In this document: piece after piece, positions 1-6,333 of the stretch
Numbering within the stretch: position 1 is the first letter of the stretch
Layout of the letters: the number at the start of each line of letters is the position of its first letter
Origin: Cyclobacteriaceae bacterium
GTDB taxonomy: Bacteria > Bacteroidota > Bacteroidia > Cytophagales > Cyclobacteriaceae
Length of the DNA: 7,317 bases
Reading direction: 5' to 3'
NCBI GenBank assembly: GCA_025358195.1
Contig: JANYKP010000415.1
Coordinates: 1-7,317, forward strand
Made by a program: the position numbers and the translations under genes
The notes under the pieces: model-generated
What the model was told of the DNA's origin: nothing
Database searches by the model: none
What the model saw: the letters and a program-made list of their open reading frames with translations, nothing else

Positions 1-99
1 CTGGAGTTTGACGAGGGGATCTTCGACGATCTGAAAGAAGATGGTTTTGAAGGCGCCAGTCCGCTGGAATTTAATCTGTATCAGACTGGTCTGGCTTGA
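1..99 (+). CDS. C-terminal fragment of an unrecognised protein
   Basis: Frame 1 is open from the window edge to a TGA at 97-99 and gives the last 32 residues of a protein. The tail is acidic (FDEGIFDDLKEDGFEG) and ends in LYQTGLA. I do not recognise the family, and the fragment is too short to place. The reading frame is supported by its lack of stops and a reasonable codon mix, and the following 245 bp carry no continuation. It could be the end of any cytosolic enzyme. There is no sign that it is cotranscribed with yebC. Confidence 0.5.
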   Translation: MEFDEGIFDDLKEDGFEGASPLEFNLYQTGLA

Positions 100-165
100 T
101 TATTTTCGCGATGATTTCTGATATCCATTTTCTAATTCAAAATGCCCGGTTATTTTTACAACCTG

Positions 166-201
166 TTTGACATTACCTGGTGTTGTGACAAATTAATTTT
201 G
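166..201 (+). promoter_or_regulatory. Possible Bacteroidota-type promoter upstream of yebC
   Basis: TAATTTTG at 194-201 matches the Bacteroidota -7 consensus TAnnTTTG exactly, and a TTTG lies at 166-169. The 24-nt gap between them is longer than the usual 19-21, so the pair is imperfect. Transcription from here would leave a leader of about 135 nt carrying the short repeat at 244-269. The -7 box is seen; its use is inferred. Confidence 0.25.
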
Positions 202-243
202 GAATAAGATATCAATGAAATACGGCAGCACCTTTCTTTATTC

Positions 244-269
244 TTGCCTACTGCCCCTTGCCTACTGCC
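244..269 (+). repeat. Two tandem copies of a 12-nt TTGCCTACTGCC unit
   Basis: TTGCCTACTGCC occurs at 244-255 and again at 258-269, separated by CC, and the second copy runs on into TAC. The stretch lies in the gap before yebC and encodes nothing obvious. It resembles the low-complexity intergenic repeats of some Bacteroidota genomes. Whether this unit is dispersed in this genome cannot be seen from one window. Confidence 0.6.
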
Positions 270-344
270 TACTTTTAAACTACTATGACCAATACCTGTT
301 TTTTTTAATAATGTTGCATAATTAATCTGTCATTCACTAGTACT

Positions 345-1052
345 ATGGGACGCGTATTTGAAAAACGAAAACACAAAATGTTCGCCCGCTTTGACCGCAT
401 GGCCAAGGGGTTTACAAGAATCGGCAAGGACATTGCCATTGCCGTAAAACAAGGCGGTCCGAACCCGGATAACAACCCACGTCTGCGGATGGCCATCCAG
501 AATGGCAAAGGTATTAACATGCCAAAAGACCGTGTGGATGCTGCGATCAAGCGCGCTTCTTCTAAGGAAGAGAAAGATTTTCAAGAAGTGATTTACGAAG
601 GCTATGCACCCCACGGTGTACCAGTGCTGGTAGAGTGCGCTACTGATAACCCGACCCGGACTGTGGCGAATGTCCGCTTGCGCTTCTCCAAGAATGGAGG
701 AACCATGGGTAACTCAGGTTCTGTTTCATTTATGTTTGAACGAAAGGGAGTTTTTAAGTTCGACCCGGCCAAACTCAATCTTGATGAGCTTGAGCTGGAT
801 CTGATTGATGCCGGTGCAGAAGAAATTCAGCCGGAGGCTGACGAAATCATCCTCTTTACAAAGTTTACGGAGTTCGGTCACATGCTCAAGTATCTTGAAT
901 CAAAAGGGCTTGCCGCTAAAAGTTCTGAATTGCAGTACATACCTGCTACCACCAAGGAACTCAGCGAAGCGGAACAAGATGAAGTGATGGAATGCATCAC
1001 GGCACTGGAAGAAGACGATGATGTGCAAAATGTGTATCATAATCTCGCTTAG
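345..1052 (+). CDS. yebC: YebC/PmpR/TACO1 family protein
   Basis: This 235-residue protein is a full-length member of the YebC family, usually about 235-250 aa. The N-terminus MGRVFEKRKHKMFARFDRMAK is the variant typical of Bacteroidota. Family motifs are in order: NPRLRMAIQ near 44-52, NMPKD at 58-62, a GYAPHGVPVLVE block from 86, DNPTRTVANVR from 101, and NGGTMGNSGSVSFMFERKG at 117-135. The C-terminal domain ends in an acidic tail. The family was long annotated as DNA-binding transcriptional regulators; more recent work points to ribosome-linked roles, including relief of stalling at proline-rich stretches. The protein is cytosolic. The ATG at 345 fits the family start and has no Shine-Dalgarno sequence, as is common in this phylum. 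The gene stands alone and converges on the LTA-synthase-like gene. Confidence 0.95.
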   Translation: MGRVFEKRKHKMFARFDRMAKGFTRIGKDIAIAVKQGGPNPDNNPRLRMAIQNGKGINMPKDRVDAAIKRASSKEEKDFQEVIYEGYAPHGVPVLVECATDNPTRTVANVRLRFSKNGGTMGNSGSVSFMFERKGVFKFDPAKLNLDELELDLIDAGAEEIQPEADEIILFTKFTEFGHMLKYLESKGLAAKSSELQYIPATTKELSEAEQDEVMECITALEEDDDVQNVYHNLA

Positions 1053-1087
1053 AAAGGGATTACTCGCTGAGTGGGGTGCACGAGCTA

Positions 1088-1109
1088 GTCGGGATCTTTA
1101 ATCCTCGAC
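1088..1109. terminator. Weak hairpin between converging yebC and LTA-synthase-like gene
   Basis: GTCGGGAT (1088-1095) pairs with ATCC-CGAC (1101-1109, one bulged T) around a 5-nt loop. A short T-rich stretch (TTCTTTT) follows only after about a dozen bases. It is placed where a terminator for yebC would be expected, but the stem is short and interrupted, so the call is tentative. Confidence 0.3.
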
Positions 1110-1176
1110 CGACCCGAAATTCTTTTAGGACTGACGCATCATTCTTCGCTATCCACTTTGAATTACTGAATAACGC

Positions 1177-3162
1177 TTACTTCTTTTTGCCTGGAACCAG
1201 AGGGCCATCTACCGTAAGATTGTCATCCACCATGCGGTTGTTGTATTGCTGAATAAATGCCTTGAGCTGGTCCTCCATTGCGCGCGCAGTATCCTGCAGT
1301 TGATCAACCAGATTTTTGACAAGGAATTTATCATTGTTGAAATTGTAGAGTCCCAGCGTTTTCTTTCCATCAAACTGCAGCAAGTAATTTCCGCGAAATG
1401 CCTGATACGTATTATCGAGATAATTAAAAGCAAAAGGCCTTGTTTGGTCATGAAAAATGTCTCTTCCAAAAGCAATGAACGGCTTTTCATAGTGAAGTTC
1501 TCCCAGCACGGTGGGCATGATATCGGTTTGCTGAATGATCTCCGGAGTAAAGCTATGCCAGTCGGCACTGGGCTTGAAAAAAAAGATAGGTATGGAAAAA
1601 TATCCCCATGCCGAATTATACTCGGGTATTCTGATTTGGGCGGAAGCATGATCCGCGGTAATCACAAAAAGAGTGTTTTTGTACCAAGGCATCCTCGAAG
1701 CTGTTTCGAAAAATTTTCTTAATGAATAATCCGTGTATTCAATACACTTATAGATCGTGAGTTCGCCTTCCTTGAATTTATTTTTGAACCCGTCCGGCAG
1801 GTTATAGGGATGGTGCGATGAAACAGAGAAGAAATTCGTATAGAACGGTTCTTTAAAACCATTCATCTTTTCGGCGTAATACTGCAAGAATTTGTCATCC
1901 CAGATTCCCCATATCCCATCGTAGTCATTGTTATTATTATACTCATCCTTCCCAAAATAGTCAGCGAACCCGCACAAATTGGCGAACGCCTGAAATCCCA
2001 TGGACCCATTGGGAGCACCATGAAAGAACGCGGAATAGTATCCTTTCTCTTTCAGCAAACTTGGCAAACTATTTATCTTGTTACCAGAGTAGTGTGACAA
2101 CACGTACGGCACCTCAATGGAAGGAATGCTGCAAATAACAGAAGGCATCGCGTCAATGGACTTGCGTCCATTGGCAAATGAATACTGGTAAGCACGCGAA
2201 TGACCGATCAGGGAATCAAGAAAAGGTGTATGGCCCTTATACGAACCATTTTCAATGTCGCGATTGTACACGCCAAAGAACTCTTTTGAAAAACTCTCCA
2301 GAATGATGACCACAACATTTTGTGGCTGAAACGCTGTTGAGTCAAGCGGCACATGTTTGACGGGAAATATCTTTTCAACTTCCGCATCGGAGGAAAAGTA
2401 GGTTACTTTTTCAATGACGGGAGTCTTTGCAGTTCGGAGCAATGCAAATGGTGTATTCAGGATAAGATTGACATCCTTTGGAGTCGTGGCATACTGAGCA
2501 GCATTGCTCAGCGTGATAGGTCGGGTGCTTTCGCCAAAGCCACCACGCATCCCGGCTACTACTAAGCCCGATATCACCAGCATGGCCACCACTCCGGCCA
2601 TATAAAATGTTACGCGATTGGTGATCTGAGGACCTTCTATTTTAATCCTGGCGTACACCTTCGTCATGACATAAATCATCAGCATCCAAAAAATGACGGC
2701 ATACCAATAATCAATTAGGAACTGAACCAATAGACCACTCATGTTCCGTTCATTTTCAAACTGACGGAGTACACTAAGGGTGGTTCGGCGAAGAGTGTAC
2801 TGATAATAAATAGTGTCCGTTATATTGACCACCAGGCCCAGGGAGTTAATGATCAGAAAGAGATATTTAAGAACTTTTTGATAGCGCTGTGTGAACCGAA
2901 ACGTAAATGGAATGATCTGGAGTAAAAGAAACAAGGAGTTGAGATACAAAATAGCCGACAAATCAAAACGCAGGCCCCCCACCATAATTTTTCCAAAACG
3001 CGACCAGGTCATGCCCGGAAAGAACTCTGCATTGTAAAAGTAGAAACTGAAACGGCACACCATGTAAAGCCCCATCAGCAGCAAAAGGGACTGAGCGAGC
3101 GCTGCATAAATATTTCCTTTCCATCGGAATCCTCCTGCAAGACGTTTAAATCGGTCTATCAT
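1177..3162 (-). CDS. LTA synthase / phosphoglycerol (or phosphoethanolamine) transferase-like membrane sulfatase-fold enzyme
   Basis: The 661-residue protein has about five N-terminal membrane segments (roughly 18-40, 57-87, 97-120, 144-168 and 185-205) followed by an extracytoplasmic sulfatase-fold domain. Numbering is from the ATG at 3162. Landmarks are VVVIILESFSKEF with metal-ligand Glu289, NGRKSIDAMPS with Ser335 where LtaS has its nucleophilic Thr, WGIWDDKF with Trp418, SSHHPY near 448-453, and ITADHA with Asp504-His505 as metal ligands. This is the layout of LtaS, OpgB and related enzymes, which move a phospholipid-derived head group to a polymer or glycan at the outer face of the inner membrane. 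The true substrate is unknown, since Bacteroidota do not make classical LTA. The frame extends 23 codons upstream to a TTG, but the ATG at 3162 is preferred: the extension adds a non-family leader with no initiation signal. The gene is divergent from the response regulator. Confidence 0.88.
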   Translation of the reverse strand: MIDRFKRLAGGFRWKGNIYAALAQSLLLLMGLYMVCRFSFYFYNAEFFPGMTWSRFGKIMVGGLRFDLSAILYLNSLFLLLQIIPFTFRFTQRYQKVLKYLFLIINSLGLVVNITDTIYYQYTLRRTTLSVLRQFENERNMSGLLVQFLIDYWYAVIFWMLMIYVMTKVYARIKIEGPQITNRVTFYMAGVVAMLVISGLVVAGMRGGFGESTRPITLSNAAQYATTPKDVNLILNTPFALLRTAKTPVIEKVTYFSSDAEVEKIFPVKHVPLDSTAFQPQNVVVIILESFSKEFFGVYNRDIENGSYKGHTPFLDSLIGHSRAYQYSFANGRKSIDAMPSVICSIPSIEVPYVLSHYSGNKINSLPSLLKEKGYYSAFFHGAPNGSMGFQAFANLCGFADYFGKDEYNNNNDYDGIWGIWDDKFLQYYAEKMNGFKEPFYTNFFSVSSHHPYNLPDGFKNKFKEGELTIYKCIEYTDYSLRKFFETASRMPWYKNTLFVITADHASAQIRIPEYNSAWGYFSIPIFFFKPSADWHSFTPEIIQQTDIMPTVLGELHYEKPFIAFGRDIFHDQTRPFAFNYLDNTYQAFRGNYLLQFDGKKTLGLYNFNNDKFLVKNLVDQLQDTARAMEDQLKAFIQQYNNRMVDDNLTVDGPLVPGKKK

Positions 3163-3320
3163 GAAGCCATTATTGTTAACCTTCGCAAAAGGTGCAAAAT
3201 ACTGTAATTTAGTCTGCAGCCAGCTCTCCAATCAAGCCAGCAAGGATCTGCTTATCAGCAACCCAACAATGGTACTCCGAACACATTCTTGGTACCTTTA
3301 CAATTATTTGATATAGTATC

Positions 3321-3746
3321 ATGAATAAGACAGGTCCTATTATAGTCATTGAAGATGACGCTGACGATCAAGCAGTCCTTATTGAATTGTTCCAGAAACT
3401 GGGTTACGCCAATAAGATTGTCTATTTTAATGATGGCAATATGGCTCTTGAATTCTTAAATAAAACCGATGTGCAACCTTTTTTAATTTTATCCGATATT
3501 AATATGCCCAAGATTAATGGATTTGAATTGAGGAATAAGGTTTTTACGAATGAACAATTACACATAAAGTGTATACCGTACTTATTCTTTACCACGGGTG
3601 CTGATAAAAAAGCAGTCTTAGATGCTTATTCGTTGTCGGTACAGGGATTTTTCATTAAACCAAGCTCCATGCTGGGTTTAGAGAATACTATAAAAAAAAT
3701 AGTTGAGTATTGGCAGGAATGTATAGCACCCAGTCAGTATGAATAG
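3321..3746 (+). CDS. Stand-alone response regulator receiver (REC) protein
   Basis: The 141-residue protein is one CheY-like receiver domain with no output domain. Visible hallmarks are the acidic triad start IVIEDDADD (Glu11-Asp13), the phosphoacceptor Asp59 in LILSDINMP, the switch Thr at FFTTGAD (91-92) and the conserved Lys113-Pro114 in FFIKPSS. It resembles the Rcp1-like single-domain regulators common in Bacteroidota, which act in phosphorelays or by protein contact. No histidine kinase lies in the window, so its partner is unknown. The 158-bp gap to the divergent LTA-synthase-like gene must hold both promoters; I see only a degenerate -7 near 3304-3310. The gene is much more AT-rich than yebC or gapA, which may mean recent acquisition. 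Its 3' end faces the tRNA-Glu terminator. Confidence 0.92.
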   Translation: MNKTGPIIVIEDDADDQAVLIELFQKLGYANKIVYFNDGNMALEFLNKTDVQPFLILSDINMPKINGFELRNKVFTNEQLHIKCIPYLFFTTGADKKAVLDAYSLSVQGFFIKPSSMLGLENTIKKIVEYWQECIAPSQYE

Positions 3747-3750
3747 TTCA

Positions 3751-3788
3751 AAAACAAAAAACCACTGTAAACGATTGATTTACAGTGG
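3751..3788 (-). terminator. Intrinsic terminator of tRNA-Glu
   Basis: A perfect 10-bp stem, CCACTGTAAA (3762-3771) with TTTACAGTGG (3779-3788), has a 7-nt loop. Read on the minus strand it is followed by a T-rich run, TTTTTGTTTT, at 3760-3751. It begins 17 bases past the tRNA 3' end. On the plus strand the same stem may also slow read-through from the response regulator gene, though no T-run follows on that side. Confidence 0.85.
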
Positions 3789-3805
3789 CGTTACGAATTG
3801 TTTAG

Positions 3806-3877
3806 TAGTCCGTAGGGGAATCGAACCCCTATTACCAGAATGAAAATCTGGTGTCCTAACCGTTAGACGAACAGACC
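3806..3877 (-). tRNA. tRNA-Glu (anticodon TTC)
   Basis: The reverse strand folds as a 72-nt tRNA. The acceptor stem is GGTCTGT/ACGGACT with two G-T wobbles, and the discriminator is A. The D-arm is GTCT...GGAC, the anticodon stem is CCAGA/TCTGG with loop TTTTCAT (anticodon TTC, reading GAA and GAG), and the T-arm is AGGGG-TTCGATT-CCCCT. CCA is not encoded, so it must be added by the nucleotidyltransferase. The gene has its own consensus promoter upstream and terminator downstream and so forms a monocistronic unit. Confidence 0.96.
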
Positions 3878-3896
3878 GTCCTTTTTTAAAGAGCCG

Positions 3897-3927
3897 CAAA
3901 GATAGAATCCTCCGGCTATTTGACAAA
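3897..3927 (-). promoter_or_regulatory. Bacteroidota-type promoter of tRNA-Glu
   Basis: On the minus strand, TTTG (3927-3924) is followed after exactly 19 nt by TATCTTTG (3904-3897), a full match to TTTG-N19-TAnnTTTG recognised by the primary sigma factor of this phylum. Transcription would start around 3890, some 13-15 nt before the tRNA 5' end. It is the clearest promoter in the window and the main regulatory evidence for the phylum. Confidence 0.75.
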
Positions 3928-3968
3928 AAAGCCAACTTCTTATTTTAGGCCTAAGGGAACATTATCGA

Positions 3969-3997
3969 TTGGTTTTAGATTAATACTGATATATTTT
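3969..3997 (+). promoter_or_regulatory. Probable promoter of gapA
   Basis: TTGG at 3969-3972 and TATATTTT at 3990-3997 resemble the -33 and -7 boxes, with 18 nt between TTG and the -7. The last base of the -7 departs from the TAnnTTTG consensus. Transcription would start near 4004, giving a short A-rich leader of about 25 nt before the ATG at 4029. Confidence 0.4.
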
Positions 3998-4028
3998 TAC
4001 GCCTCTGAAAATTATAAATAGATAAAAA

Positions 4029-5027
4029 ATGACAAAAATTGGTATCAATGGATTTGGTCGCATCGGCCGTCTTGCATTCCGGGCCGCCGTGGGCAGAAAG
4101 GATATTGAAATAGTGGGCATTAATGATATCGTAGATCCTGAGTACATGGCTTACATGCTCAAGTACGACTCTACCCATGGTAAGTTCGATGGCACCGTAG
4201 GCGTAAAAGACGGCCACTTGATTGTAAACGGAAAGACAATTCGCGTTACCGCTGAAAAAGACCCTTCCAACCTCAAATGGGGAGAAATCGACGCGGAAAT
4301 AATAATTGAATCCACCGGACTCTTCCTTACAAAAGCGGATGCACAAAAGCACATTACCGCCGGAGCCAAAAAAGTAGTATTGTCCGCCCCAGCCAAGGAC
4401 GACACCCCAACCTTTGTGATGGGGGTGAACAATAAGAAACTAACAGCTGAAAATACCATTGTCTCCAACGCCTCCTGTACTACCAACTGCCTTGCTCCCT
4501 TGGCAAAAGTGCTGAACGACAAATTTGGGATTAAAGAAGGGCTGATGAGTACGGTTCACGCCGTGACGGCCACTCAAAAGACTGTGGATGGACCTTCCAT
4601 GAAAGATTGGCGCGGTGGTCGCGGCGGTTACCAAAATATTATTCCTTCCTCTACCGGCGCGGCAAAGGCAGTAGCGTTGGTAATCCCTGAGTTGAAAGGG
4701 AAATTGACAGGCATGTCATTCCGCGTGCCCGTAGCTGACGTGTCGGTAGTTGACCTAACTGTGCGCCTGGAAAAGGCCGCAACGTATGAACAGATCAAAG
4801 CTGCCATGAAGGAAGCCTCGGAAGGTGAGCTGAAAGGAATTCTTGGCTACACAGAAGACGAAGTAGTATCTTCTGACTTCCTGGGTGATGCCCGCACGTG
4901 TATTTTTGATGCGAAGGCCGGCATTGCCTTGAATGACACCTTTGTGAAAGTTGTTGCCTGGTACGATAATGAGTGGGGCTACTCTAACAAGCTGATCGAT
5001 CTCGTGCAGGAGATGTCCAAGTTATAG
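4029..5027 (+). CDS. gapA: Glyceraldehyde-3-phosphate dehydrogenase, type I
   Basis: The 332-residue protein is a complete GapA. It converts glyceraldehyde-3-phosphate, phosphate and NAD+ to 1,3-bisphosphoglycerate in glycolysis and acts in the cytosol as a tetramer. The Rossmann motif INGFGRIGR is at 5-13. Asp33 in INDIVD is the residue that favours NAD over NADP. The active site shows SNASCTTNCLAP with Cys150, and His177 in STVHAVT. WYDNEWGYSNK near the C-terminus is the family signature. The start is set by the conserved MTKIGINGFG; its leader is A-rich without a Shine-Dalgarno sequence. The gene stands alone, divergent from tRNA-Glu, and ends at a repeat-built hairpin facing the permease gene. 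Nothing is missing or unusual in the protein. Confidence 0.98.
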   Translation: MTKIGINGFGRIGRLAFRAAVGRKDIEIVGINDIVDPEYMAYMLKYDSTHGKFDGTVGVKDGHLIVNGKTIRVTAEKDPSNLKWGEIDAEIIIESTGLFLTKADAQKHITAGAKKVVLSAPAKDDTPTFVMGVNNKKLTAENTIVSNASCTTNCLAPLAKVLNDKFGIKEGLMSTVHAVTATQKTVDGPSMKDWRGGRGGYQNIIPSSTGAAKAVALVIPELKGKLTGMSFRVPVADVSVVDLTVRLEKAATYEQIKAAMKEASEGELKGILGYTEDEVVSSDFLGDARTCIFDAKAGIALNDTFVKVVAWYDNEWGYSNKLIDLVQEMSKL

Positions 5028-5037
5028 CTAGAAATGA

Positions 5038-5105
5038 AGAAGTTGAGAATTGAGAAGTTGAGAATCTTAAGAAACTAATTCTCATCTTCTCAATTCTCAA
5101 CTTCT
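5038..5105. terminator. Long hairpin between converging gapA and permease genes
   Basis: A 28-base arm at 5038-5065 pairs with 5078-5105 with a single T-T mismatch (5058 and 5085) around a 12-nt loop. The first arm begins 10 bases after the gapA stop. The stem is AT-rich and built of repeated TGAGAA units. It could end transcription from both sides, although it contains the permease stop codon (5097-5099). The pairing is seen directly; the terminator role is inferred from position, as there is no clean T-run on either side. Confidence 0.55.
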
Positions 5106-5130
5106 CATCTCCTCCATTCTCAGCTTCTCA
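5044..5130. repeat. TGAGAA / TTCTCA short repeat cluster
   Basis: TGAGAA occurs at 5044-5049, 5051-5056 and 5059-5064. Its complement TTCTCA occurs at 5079-5084, 5087-5092, 5094-5099, 5102-5107, 5117-5122 and 5125-5130. The spacers are mostly 1-2 nt. The cluster forms the intergenic hairpin and continues into the 3' end of the permease gene, where it encodes the charged tail KLRMEEMRS. Confidence 0.75.
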
Positions 5131-5966
5131 CGAGAGTGTTTGTACCATATATTCAGAATAACTCCTGCCAGCACCACTACCATGCCCACATGTGCCTCCA
5201 TGCTAAATGTTTCTCCGAAAATAAAATATCCAAATGCCAATGCATAAACGATCCCCAGGTATTTCAGGCTGGCAACTTTGGACAGTTCGTCTGATTGATA
5301 GGATCTTGTCATAAAATATTGCGCGATTTGAGCGGTGGTTCCAATCAAGATCAAAATAATCCAATCGGTTCCTTGTGGCATCACCCATGTAATTCCGTTT
5401 AGCAACAAAAATGTTATTGGTAAAGACACCAATGGGAAGTAGAACGTGATCACAAGCGGATGCTCCGTCTGTTTTAACTGGCGGATCATATTGTAGGCAA
5501 GTCCAGCGAAGAGCGCCGATCCAATTCCAAGAATTAAATAAAGTGGCGCTATCCGGTTATCGAAACCTTGTACCAGCAGAACTCCAAGTAAAGAAATTCC
5601 AAAAAAAACCCATTGCCACGGTTTCACTTCCTCTTTCACTATAAAAATTCCCATGATCGCTGTGAAGATGGGCGAAAGATATTGCAGAGTGACTGCACTC
5701 GCCAAGGGCATATGCTGGAGCGTTATGAAATAAAGGACCAACGAGCTTGATCCAAATAACCCGCGTAGAAAAAGCGCCTTCCGGTTATTACCTGGCAGCG
5801 GAATACGGTTGAATCTGACAATCCCATAGGCAAGAATGAGCGACACAACGGATCGTAGAAAAGCAATTTCAATCGCAGGAAGATGACCTAATAGCTTCAC
5901 GGCCGCATTCATGAGCGCGAAAAAGAAAGTGGCTAACAGCATATAGCGAACACCTGGAGAAAACAT
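5097..5966 (-). CDS. EamA/DMT superfamily permease
   Basis: The 289-residue protein is an inner-membrane carrier with two tandem EamA domains, about residues 7-132 and 145-274, giving ten predicted membrane helices, the usual DMT length. The first repeat shows LPAIEIAFLRS, then RGLFGSSSLVLYF and ASAVTLQYLSPIF, ending in the typical KEEVKPWQW loop. The second carries the matching SLKYLGIVYALAFGYFIFGE. DMT carriers export or import small metabolites such as amino acids or nucleotides; the substrate cannot be read from sequence. The ATG at 5966 is chosen because MFSPGVRYMLLATFFFA begins right at helix 1. The frame extends 23 codons further to a TTG at 6035, but that adds a polar leader foreign to the family. 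TATCTTTT at 5988-5981 might be a -7 box. The last nine residues come from the TTCTCA repeat. Confidence 0.9.
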   Translation of the reverse strand: MFSPGVRYMLLATFFFALMNAAVKLLGHLPAIEIAFLRSVVSLILAYGIVRFNRIPLPGNNRKALFLRGLFGSSSLVLYFITLQHMPLASAVTLQYLSPIFTAIMGIFIVKEEVKPWQWVFFGISLLGVLLVQGFDNRIAPLYLILGIGSALFAGLAYNMIRQLKQTEHPLVITFYFPLVSLPITFLLLNGITWVMPQGTDWIILILIGTTAQIAQYFMTRSYQSDELSKVASLKYLGIVYALAFGYFIFGETFSMEAHVGMVVVLAGVILNIWYKHSREKLRMEEMRS

Positions 5967-6138
5967 ATTCACAAGAACGGAAAAGATAGAATAAATCCTT
6001 CGGAGGGAAGTGAGTTGAAACCTTTTGAATTGCAAAATGAAGAGTCGTCATCCCAGTTCATGGCCAATCACAACTTATGATCGCATAAGATTCGGCCAAA
6101 CCTTCCATACAAATTGCAGTAAAACGAACCGAAATCCG

Positions 6139-6163
6139 CTATTTGGGGTGCCTTCCCAAATAG
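6139..6163. repeat. Perfect 9-bp inverted repeat
   Basis: CTATTTGGG (6139-6147) and CCCAAATAG (6155-6163) are exact reverse complements around a 7-nt spacer. No T-run follows on either strand, so it is not a classic terminator. It may be an operator for a dimeric regulator of one of the flanking divergent genes, or an RNA hairpin. It lies about 170 bp from both the permease start and the first small gene. Confidence 0.6.
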
Positions 6164-6255
6164 GAACAGCTAGTTATACGATTGTCCGTCAAAGATTTAT
6201 GATCAATGCTCGCCTTCGTGGATGACGGTTTACCAGACTTACGCAGTTAGTTACG

Positions 6256-6269
6256 GATGTAGGATTTGA
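6256..6269 (+). promoter_or_regulatory. 14-nt upstream element, copy 1
   Basis: GATGTAGGATTTGA ends 64 nt before the first small secreted protein gene. The same 14 bases occur at 6774-6787, 65 nt before the second. It contains TAGGATTTG, one base longer than the TAnnTTTG -7 box, so it may be a promoter variant or a regulator site. No matching -33 box is seen at normal spacing. Confidence 0.5.
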
Positions 6270-6322
6270 GGCGATTTTAGACAATTTCTGTTGCGTCGGC
6301 TGTGCATATTTGTCTATACAAC

Positions 6323-6330
6323 AAAGGAGG
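6323..6330 (+). promoter_or_regulatory. Full Shine-Dalgarno sequence of the first small gene
   Basis: AAAGGAGG lies only 3 nt before the ATG at 6334. It is a near-complete match to the 16S 3' end and the only such site seen in the window; the paralogous gene has an A-rich leader instead. It decides the start at 6334 over the upstream TTG at 6310. The spacing is shorter than usual. Confidence 0.65.
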
Positions 6331-6333
6331 ACC

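Larger units (their letters stand above)
5967..6333. other. 367-bp intergenic region, permease to first small secreted protein gene
   Basis: No convincing gene is present. Contents are the presumed permease leader (5967 to about 6035), a 6-bp inverted repeat CTTATG/CATAAG (6074-6089) lying between two GGCCAA copies, a perfect 9-bp inverted repeat (6139-6163), the 14-nt element shared with the second small gene (6256-6269) and a strong Shine-Dalgarno sequence (6323-6330). A short plus-strand frame at 6025-6225 starts with TTG and has no protein-like features. Confidence 0.6.

Noticed and set aside
126..144. CATTTT/AAAATG hairpin after the first partial gene
   Set aside because: A 6-bp, nearly all A-T stem is too weak to call a terminator.
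1246..1722. 158-codon plus-strand frame inside the LTA-synthase-like gene
   Set aside because: It is antisense to the conserved catalytic domain and has no recognisable protein features; it is a shadow of the real frame.
3163..3231. 23-codon N-terminal extension of the LTA-synthase-like gene from a TTG
   Set aside because: The ATG at 3162 places a normal short cytoplasmic lead before the first membrane helix. The extension occupies the divergent promoter region, with an AT-rich -7-like TATTTTG at 3201-3195.
6025..6225. 66-codon plus-strand open frame between the permease and the first small gene
   Set aside because: It starts with TTG within the permease's 5' extension, shows no domain, signal or membrane feature, and covers the 9-bp inverted repeat; it looks like noncoding DNA.
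6046..6227. 8-bp inverted repeat CGTCATCC / GGATGACG about 170 bp apart, suggesting a small mobile element
   Set aside because: Eight bases over this distance is weak, no target-site duplication is seen, and the arms do not extend.
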